From the NCBI GenBank assembly GCA_031278795.1, contig JAITJT010000130.1, positions 1 to 6,746 of the forward strand: a stretch of DNA of 6,746 nucleotides, written 5' to 3'. This stretch comes from Deltaproteobacteria bacterium. Its GTDB lineage: Bacteria > Desulfobacterota > Desulfarculia > Adiutricales > Adiutricaceae. A program made the translations under genes and the position numbers. The notes below the pieces were generated by a model. That model was not told the DNA's origin, did not search any database, and saw only the letters and a program-made list of their open reading frames with translations. Of this stretch, positions 1 to 3,939 are shown one piece after another. Within the stretch, counting starts at the first letter, position 1. Each line of letters opens with the position of its first letter.

Positions 1-116
1 CCGCTGGCTCGCGCATCCCGGGAGCCTTCCAGAGACTGGCCCGCTTCTTCTACCCCGGGCTTTTCCCTGATTCAGAGGAAGCCAAAAGCCTATCCTGGGA
101 GGCACCTAAAAATTAG
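1..116 (+). CDS. C-terminal fragment of an unidentified upstream protein
   Basis: Reading from base 3, an open frame of 37 codons ends at a TAG at 114-116. The encoded tail contains RIPGAFQRLARFFYPGLF and then an acidic/polar end (residues PDSEEAKSL, then SWEAPKN). Codon choice (GCC, TTC, CTG, GAG, AGA) resembles the flagellar genes downstream. GC content falls sharply just after the stop, which is why this frame is preferred. The frame starting at base 1 is also open to a TAA at 121-123, so the call is not certain. The fragment is too short to name a family, and no function is assigned. It would be the last gene before the long spacer and need not belong to the flagellar operon. Confidence 0.42.
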   Translation, partial: AGSRIPGAFQRLARFFYPGLFPDSEEAKSLSWEAPKN

Positions 117-185
117 CCCCTAATTTTAGCCCCAAATATCAGCCCCAAAGGGATGGCCCCCATCAATAAGCCCAATATATTAGCC
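108..185. repeat. Degenerate 13-bp tandem repeat
   Basis: Three consecutive 13-bp units at 108-120, 121-133 and 134-146 share an AT-rich half followed by AGCCCC (for example AAAAATTAGCCCC, TAATTTTAGCCCC, AAATATCAGCCCC). Three weaker copies follow at 147-160, 161-173 and 174-185, each ending in GCCC or AGCC. The first unit overlaps the stop codon of the upstream partial gene. The period and conserved GC-rich end are directly visible; the function is unknown. Confidence 0.65.
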
Positions 186-206
186 TTTAAGCGCAAGCGA
201 GCGTTA

Positions 207-235
207 AGCTTTCATATTTAGCCAAACTGAAAGCT
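207..235. repeat. 8-bp inverted repeat with 13-nt loop
   Basis: AGCTTTCA at 207-214 is perfectly complementary to TGAAAGCT at 228-235. In RNA this would be a modest hairpin with a 13-nt loop. No T-run follows on either strand, so a standard terminator is not supported. It lies about 90 bp after the upstream stop codon and could still stabilise an mRNA end. Confidence 0.4.
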
Positions 236-346
236 AAAAATTAAGCGCCTCAAACCCTCACAGCTAGTCCTCCCTGACTCCCGGCCTCGCTGACTCCCTG
301 ACACGCCAAAAAAGTTGCCACCCGCCTCCAAATTTGTCAGTTAAAT

Positions 347-378
347 CCTTCTTATACAGCTCAGCCTTCTTATACAGC
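347..378. repeat. 14-bp perfect direct repeat, 18-bp period
   Basis: CCTTCTTATACAGC occurs at 347-360 and again at 365-378, separated by TCAG. The two copies are identical. It lies next to the 7-bp tandem array at 393-432, so this part of the spacer is locally enriched for repeats. Confidence 0.75.
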
Positions 379-392
379 CCTAAGCATCCTCT

Positions 393-432
393 ACAACCCA
401 CAACCCACAACCACAAGCCACAAGCCTCAAGC
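393..432. repeat. 7-bp tandem repeat array (ACAACCC / ACAAGCC)
   Basis: Units read ACAACCC (393-399), ACAACCC (400-406), ACAACC (407-412), ACAAGCC (413-419), ACAAGCC (420-426) and a decayed TCAAGC (427-432). One unit is a base short. The pattern resembles a slippage-prone microsatellite that has diverged. It is outside any gene and about 480 bp upstream of the fliF start. Confidence 0.75.
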
Positions 433-572
433 ATATATCCACCCCCCAATATAAAAACCTCAAGCGCGGCCGCTGGCTTATTGACTAGTCAGTTCCATAT
501 TTGAGCTTAGCTCTCCCCTTTTTAGCTTGCGGCTCTTGTACCTCTTGATTTCCGGAAGGAAACACAATCCAA

Positions 573-606
573 GGCATAGGGTTACTGCTAAGACCCTATA
601 TATGCC
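573..606. promoter_or_regulatory. Interrupted inverted repeat, possible activator site or RNA hairpin
   Basis: GGCAT (573-577) pairs with ATGCC (602-606), and AGGGT (578-582) pairs with ACCCT (593-597). There is a 4-nt bulge (598-601) and a 10-nt loop (583-592). It lies about 160 bp upstream of the start predicted from the -24/-12 element at 728-743, roughly where sigma-54 enhancer-binding proteins often bind. The symmetry is seen directly; the regulatory role is inferred. Confidence 0.35.
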
Positions 607-644
607 AAGTAATTGATCTGTCCTACAGGGCCGATAAATTGATT

Positions 645-659
645 GGGGGATTATCCTCC
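645..659. promoter_or_regulatory. Near-palindrome, possible activator site upstream of fliF
   Basis: Symmetry is centred on T652: GGAT (648-651) mirrors ATCC (653-656), and the flanking GGG (645-647) mirrors TCC (657-659) with one G-T mismatch. It lies about 100 bp upstream of the predicted transcription start, within the usual range for an enhancer of a sigma-54 promoter. It could equally be chance symmetry in a G-rich/C-rich patch. Confidence 0.28.
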
Positions 660-727
660 CTTGGGTAATATGGATCTCATGTGGTTTCTAAGCCCATCAT
701 GAAGTGTTTTAGGCTAAATGCCTTTTC

Positions 728-743
728 TGGTTCAAAAAGTGCT
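728..743 (+). promoter_or_regulatory. Candidate sigma-54 (-24/-12) promoter for fliF
   Basis: TGGTTCAAAAAGTGCT has GG at 729-730 and GC at 741-742 with exactly the 10-nt gap between them that RpoN requires. It also matches TGG, the C of CAC, and TGC plus W of the consensus TGGCACGNNNNTTGCW, about 8 of 12 defined positions. Transcription would begin near 754, giving a leader of about 158 nt before the fliF ATG. Sigma-54 control of middle flagellar genes is well established in many proteobacteria. Its use here is inferred from the motif alone. Confidence 0.5.
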
Positions 744-898
744 TGTAAAATTATATATTGTGGTAGGGGGCCTGGAGACGGGATTTTGGATTAGCCCCAC
801 CTAAAATTATGGCCTTAAACTTGCTATGTTTCTTTCCGGCGAGCCTTCCGCCCGAAATCCCATTGTGCGACCAGGGTTTTGGAAGAGACCATTCTCAC

Positions 899-903
899 AA
901 GGA
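899..903 (+). promoter_or_regulatory. Ribosome binding site that sets the fliF start
   Basis: AAGGA sits 8 nt before the ATG at 912. The alternative in-frame TTG at 879 has only a weak purine run (AGGG at 873-876, 2 nt away), too close to serve. This supports ATG 912 as the fliF start. Confidence 0.65.
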
Positions 904-911
904 AAAGATCC

Positions 912-2681
912 ATGGCATTCAATTTCAGTGACACCTATGCCCGCGGCCGGGAGCGCATTGCCGCCACCAGCCCCTCCAAGCTCATAATCGGGGGAGTGCT
1001 GCTCTTCGTGGCCACGGCCGCCTTCATCTATTTCTTGGTGCACAACAACTCCGACCGTTACGAGGTTCTCTACTCGGATCTGGCTCCGGAGGACGCGGGC
1101 GCCATCACCAATGAGCTGAAGAAGGACAACGTCCCCTATAGGCTATCAGGTGACGGCACCGTAATCGAGATGCGGGAGGGTGAGGCCCAGGCGGCGAGAC
1201 TAGATCTGGCCATGAAGGGACTTCCCGCCAAAGGCGGGGTGGGATTCGAGATATTCGATGACCACAAGCTGGGCGTCACCGACATGGAGCAGAAGATACA
1301 GCTCCAGCGCGCCGTCACCGGCGAGCTGGAGCGCACTATCATGCGCTTCCCGGAGGTGACGGACGCCAGGATCCACCTCACGGTGCCCAGGGAAACCCTC
1401 TTCATAGAGGATCAGAAAAACCCCACGGCATCGGTAGTTTTAACTCTCAAGCCCGGAACCTCCCTGGACAAGGGGAAGATCATGGGCATAGTCCACCTCA
1501 TGACCTCGGCCGTGGACGGGCTCACCTCAGATAACGTCTCGGTTATTGACACCGAGGGAGGGCTTCTGTGGAGCAAGGACAGCCAGGCCACGGGGCTCTT
1601 AAACGACGAGCAGCTGAAGCAGAAGAGGGCCTTTGAGAGGGAGCTCCAGGCTAGGATCAACACCATGCTGGAGAGGGTCCTGGGGCCCTACAAGGCCACC
1701 ACCCAGGTGAACGTGGAACTGGATCTAAGGGAAGTGGTCACATCCGAGGATCTCTATGACCCGGAAGGCTCGGTGGTTAGATCCGAGCAGAGGATCCAGG
1801 AGAGGGAGACGGGCCCGGGCCGGGCCAACGCCGGCATCCCCAACGCCACCTATGAGCTGGGCACCGCCAACCGGCAAAACTCCGGAAACGAGGCCAACCA
1901 GGTGGTGTCCTCACGCACCGAGGAGACCACCAACTATGAGGTGTCCAACACCAAGCGGAAGACCATCTCGGCCTCGGGTGATCTGAAGAAGGTGTCAGTG
2001 GCCGTTCTGGTGGACGGTATCTTCACCGTAAACGAGGCCGGGGAGCGGGTCTTCACGCCACTTGAGCCGGAGATGATCGCCAAGCTCTCCGAGGCCATTA
2101 AAAATACCATTGGATTTGATGAAAAAAGAGGTGACAGCGTGTCCGTGTCCTGCCTGGAGTTTTACCGCGAGGAGCAAGTGTCCATTTGGGCCGTATTCGT
2201 ACTCGACCTCTTGAGGGAGTTCGGAAGGCCTCTCTTGAATCTCCTTCTTATAATACTGTTCTTCATCTTCGTCATCAGGCCCATCCTCAACTGGCTCAAG
2301 AAGGAAGTGGAGCCCGTGGGTGCTGGATCGGAAGAGGCAGTGCTTCCCGACTACCCGGGTGGAGGTGGAGGCATGGGCGACAGCCTGCCTCTCCCCTTAC
2401 CACCTAGAGAAGAGGTGGTGGTGGTGGACGGAGCCGACACCACGGCCGTGGCCGAGGCCAAGGAGGCCGGAGACGAGGAAGATGCCGACTATGACGAGGA
2501 GGCGCCCCTCTATGAGGACGAGGAGCCCGAGGAGATGGACACCGGGCCGCAGCAGCTGGAATATGGTAGACTTACCAAAGACAATGTCCTGCCACTTGCC
2601 AAAGAGAACATGGAGCGCACCGTGGGACTCCTCAGGCGCTGGATAGAGCAGAAGGCGCCTGAGACGCCGCAGGAGAAATAA
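912..2681 (+). CDS. fliF: Flagellar MS-ring protein FliF
   Basis: Builds the inner-membrane MS ring, the base on which the C ring and export gate assemble. The product is 589 residues from ATG 912. Membrane segment 1 is at about residues 24-43 (LIIGGVLLFVATAAFIYFLV). The YscJ/FliF ring-building domains follow, with the family signature around VGFEIFDDHKLGVTDMEQ and the RFPEV/ARIHLTVP stretch. The beta-collar region carries NYEVSNTKRKT at about 341-351. Membrane segment 2 is at about 441-458, after a shorter hydrophobic stretch. The cytoplasmic tail has a Gly-rich patch, then a strongly acidic linker (about 515-546), and ends in a helix (about 550-581, with LLRRWIEQ) at the place where FliF binds FliG. 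It is slightly longer than the roughly 560-residue enteric protein, mainly because of this tail. It is probably first in its transcript, downstream of the sigma-54-like element. Confidence 0.97.
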   Translation: MAFNFSDTYARGRERIAATSPSKLIIGGVLLFVATAAFIYFLVHNNSDRYEVLYSDLAPEDAGAITNELKKDNVPYRLSGDGTVIEMREGEAQAARLDLAMKGLPAKGGVGFEIFDDHKLGVTDMEQKIQLQRAVTGELERTIMRFPEVTDARIHLTVPRETLFIEDQKNPTASVVLTLKPGTSLDKGKIMGIVHLMTSAVDGLTSDNVSVIDTEGGLLWSKDSQATGLLNDEQLKQKRAFERELQARINTMLERVLGPYKATTQVNVELDLREVVTSEDLYDPEGSVVRSEQRIQERETGPGRANAGIPNATYELGTANRQNSGNEANQVVSSRTEETTNYEVSNTKRKTISASGDLKKVSVAVLVDGIFTVNEAGERVFTPLEPEMIAKLSEAIKNTIGFDEKRGDSVSVSCLEFYREEQVSIWAVFVLDLLREFGRPLLNLLLIILFFIFVIRPILNWLKKEVEPVGAGSEEAVLPDYPGGGGGMGDSLPLPLPPREEVVVVDGADTTAVAEAKEAGDEEDADYDEEAPLYEDEEPEEMDTGPQQLEYGRLTKDNVLPLAKENMERTVGLLRRWIEQKAPETPQEK

Positions 2682-2755
2682 CACATAAAGCGCAATTTCC
2701 TTGGTACCAAAGTATTGAGGTTTAAGTACAAAAGCGTTTTTCCCTTAGCTTAGAT

Positions 2756-2836
2756 AGCTAATAAAAAGCAAATAGTAAGTGTTTTTCAAAAAGCGCTTAT
2801 TGTAAGCTTAAAAAGCTAAGAGCTAATAAAAAAAGC
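2756..2836. repeat. Spaced direct repeat AGCTAATAAAAA-AGC
   Basis: AGCTAATAAAAAGC at 2756-2769 recurs as AGCTAATAAAAAAAGC at 2821-2836, differing only by two added A bases. The copies are 65 bp apart in the fliF-fliG spacer. The surrounding DNA repeats smaller pieces of the same vocabulary. Confidence 0.55.
2777..2798. repeat. Quasi-palindrome in the fliF-fliG spacer
   Basis: AAGTGTTTTT (2777-2786) pairs with AAAAAGCGCTT (2788-2798) around C2787, with one bulged G and one G-T wobble. The base is AT-rich and no T-run follows, so it is a weak hairpin and not a convincing terminator. It might be a protein-binding site or a decayed repeat. Confidence 0.35.
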
Positions 2837-2913
2837 CTCTTCTTATTTAGCTTAAAACAAAAGCCAATAGCCTCAAGCTTGAAGTTAACCAAGACATCTT
2901 TTGGGAGTTATTT

Positions 2914-3939
2914 ATGGCCCGCGAGGAGTTGCCGGCTGGATCGGCGGACAAGGAGCTGAAAGGCCCGGACAAGGCAGCCATCTTCCTTCTCACCATGGGG
3001 GAGGAGTTCACCACCGAGGTGTTCAAAGAGCTGGATGATATGGAGATTAAGGACCTGGGTAAGGCCATGACCTCCATCCAGAACGTGACCGCCTCCCAGA
3101 TCCAGGACGTCTTATGGGAGTTTTCCCTGGCCATGCAGGAGCCGGGAGAGATCCGCGTAAAAGGAGACGACTTCTTTAAAAACACCATAGGCCGCGCCTT
3201 GGATGGTGATAGGGCCGACGGCCTCATCCAGGACGTCAACTCGCCCATACCCTTCTCCAACATCAAAAATATAGACGCCAAGGCCCTGGGTAACTTCATC
3301 CGCAACGAGCACCCCCAGACCATAGCTTTGATCTTGGCCCACATAGACCCAGGTAAATCAGCCCAGATAATATCCGAGTTTCCCGAGCCCTTGCAGCAGG
3401 ACGTTATGCTGCGCATTGCGGACTTGGAGCCTGTGGCCAACAGCATCCTAGACGAGGTGGAGCAGGTCTTAAGAGAGGAGATTAAGGCCCAGGGCCCGGT
3501 GGGCGGGCGTCCTGCCGGAGGATCGGGCACCGTCGCCGAGATACTCAACCAGGTGGATCAGAACACCGAGAACGCCATTCTCACCAAGCTGGAGGAGGAC
3601 AGGGCGGATCTGGCGAACGAGGTCCGGAAGCTCATGTTCGTCTTCGAGGATCTCATAAACGTGGACGACCGCTCCATCCGCACTATCCTGAAAGAGGTCA
3701 ACAACGACGAGCTCACCTTGGCCCTGAAGGCCGCCTCTCCGCAGATGCAGGAGAAGGTCTTCTCCAACCTCTCCGAGCGCGCGGCCGACATGATCAAGGA
3801 AGACCTGGAGGCCATGGGCCCCACCCGCCTGGCGGACGTGGAAAAGGCTCAGCAGTCCATACTCCGGGCCGCCAAGAAGCTGGAGGCCGAGGGAAAGATA
3901 GTGATAGGAAAGGGCGACGGAGGCGATCAGTTTGTCTGA
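2914..3939 (+). CDS. fliG: Flagellar motor switch/rotor protein FliG
   Basis: C-ring protein that bridges the MS ring (FliF tail) to FliM and interacts with the stator to generate torque. The product is 341 residues, normal for the family. The N-terminal FliF-binding domain (about 15-110) contains DKAAIFLLTMGEE. The middle domain has the hallmark EHPQT at 132-136. A Gly-rich hinge lies at 194-205, and the C-terminal domain carries MFVF at 241-244. Charged residues matching the E. coli torque helix are K272, R289, E296, D297 and R305 (E. coli K264, R281, D288, D289, R297; constant offset of 8). The only change is Asp to Glu at 296. ATG 2914 is supported by GGGAG at 2903-2907, 6 nt upstream. 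Its stop overlaps the fliH start, so the two are probably co-translated. Confidence 0.98.
   Translation: MAREELPAGSADKELKGPDKAAIFLLTMGEEFTTEVFKELDDMEIKDLGKAMTSIQNVTASQIQDVLWEFSLAMQEPGEIRVKGDDFFKNTIGRALDGDRADGLIQDVNSPIPFSNIKNIDAKALGNFIRNEHPQTIALILAHIDPGKSAQIISEFPEPLQQDVMLRIADLEPVANSILDEVEQVLREEIKAQGPVGGRPAGGSGTVAEILNQVDQNTENAILTKLEEDRADLANEVRKLMFVFEDLINVDDRSIRTILKEVNNDELTLALKAASPQMQEKVFSNLSERAADMIKEDLEAMGPTRLADVEKAQQSILRAAKKLEAEGKIVIGKGDGGDQFV
3919..3923 (+). promoter_or_regulatory. Ribosome binding site that sets a TTG start for fliH
   Basis: GGAGG inside the end of fliG lies 8 nt before TTG 3932. The next in-frame ATG falls about 77 codons downstream, after conserved-looking N-terminal sequence, so the TTG start is favoured. 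Confidence 0.7.

Larger units (their letters stand above)
117..911. other. Long AT-rich gene-free spacer and leader upstream of fliF
   Basis: No frame here shows a convincing coding pattern on either strand. The stretch contains small tandem and direct repeats (listed separately) and many AGCC/AGCT/TTAGC words. Short repeats not listed elsewhere are CTGACTCCC at 274-282 and again at 290-298, a perfect 10-bp palindrome TGACTAGTCA at 482-491, and GAGCTTAGCTC at 503-513. The words ATTAGCCCC and CACCTAAAA-TTA occur at 112-120/103-115 and again at 790-798/798-809 in swapped order. The right half holds the candidate fliF promoter and two inverted repeats. No clear rho-independent terminator was found for the upstream gene. 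Confidence 0.7.
2682..2913. other. AT-rich repeat-filled spacer between fliF and fliG
   Basis: No gene is visible in these 232 bp. The sequence is strongly AT-rich and dominated by TTAGCTT, AAGCTT, AGCTAA and AAAAAGC words. It contains a perfect 10-bp palindrome TTGGTACCAA at 2701-2710. No -24/-12 match was found: the only GG pairs lack GC at the required distance. A weak sigma-70-like pair is TTGTAA (2800-2805) with TAATAA (2824-2829) and an 18-bp gap, but such matches are expected by chance in DNA this AT-rich. No GC-rich hairpin with a T-run marks the end of fliF. Transcription may therefore continue from fliF into fliG. Confidence 0.65.

Noticed and set aside
347..432. CRISPR array
   Set aside because: The repeats are only 7-14 bp with almost no spacers, far from the usual 24-40 bp repeats with unique spacers.
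264..449. Small - strand frame over the spacer repeats (61 codons)
   Set aside because: Its internal LYKK repeat comes from the 14-bp DNA duplication, and composition is that of translated non-coding DNA.
879..911. TTG 879 as the fliF start, adding 11 residues
   Set aside because: No properly spaced Shine-Dalgarno sequence precedes it, whereas ATG 912 has AAGGA 8 nt upstream.
2701..2716. Sigma-54 promoter for fliG at TGGTACCAAAG
   Set aside because: The position where GC is required holds TT, so the -12 element is absent.
2777..2840. Rho-independent terminator after fliF
   Set aside because: The possible stems are AT-rich, have a near-zero or very long loop, and no T-run follows.
2847..3548. 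233-codon open frame on the - strand opposite fliG
   Set aside because: It is Ser/Met/Leu-rich with no recognisable domain and lies fully opposite the strongly conserved fliG, so it is a mirror of GC-biased codons.
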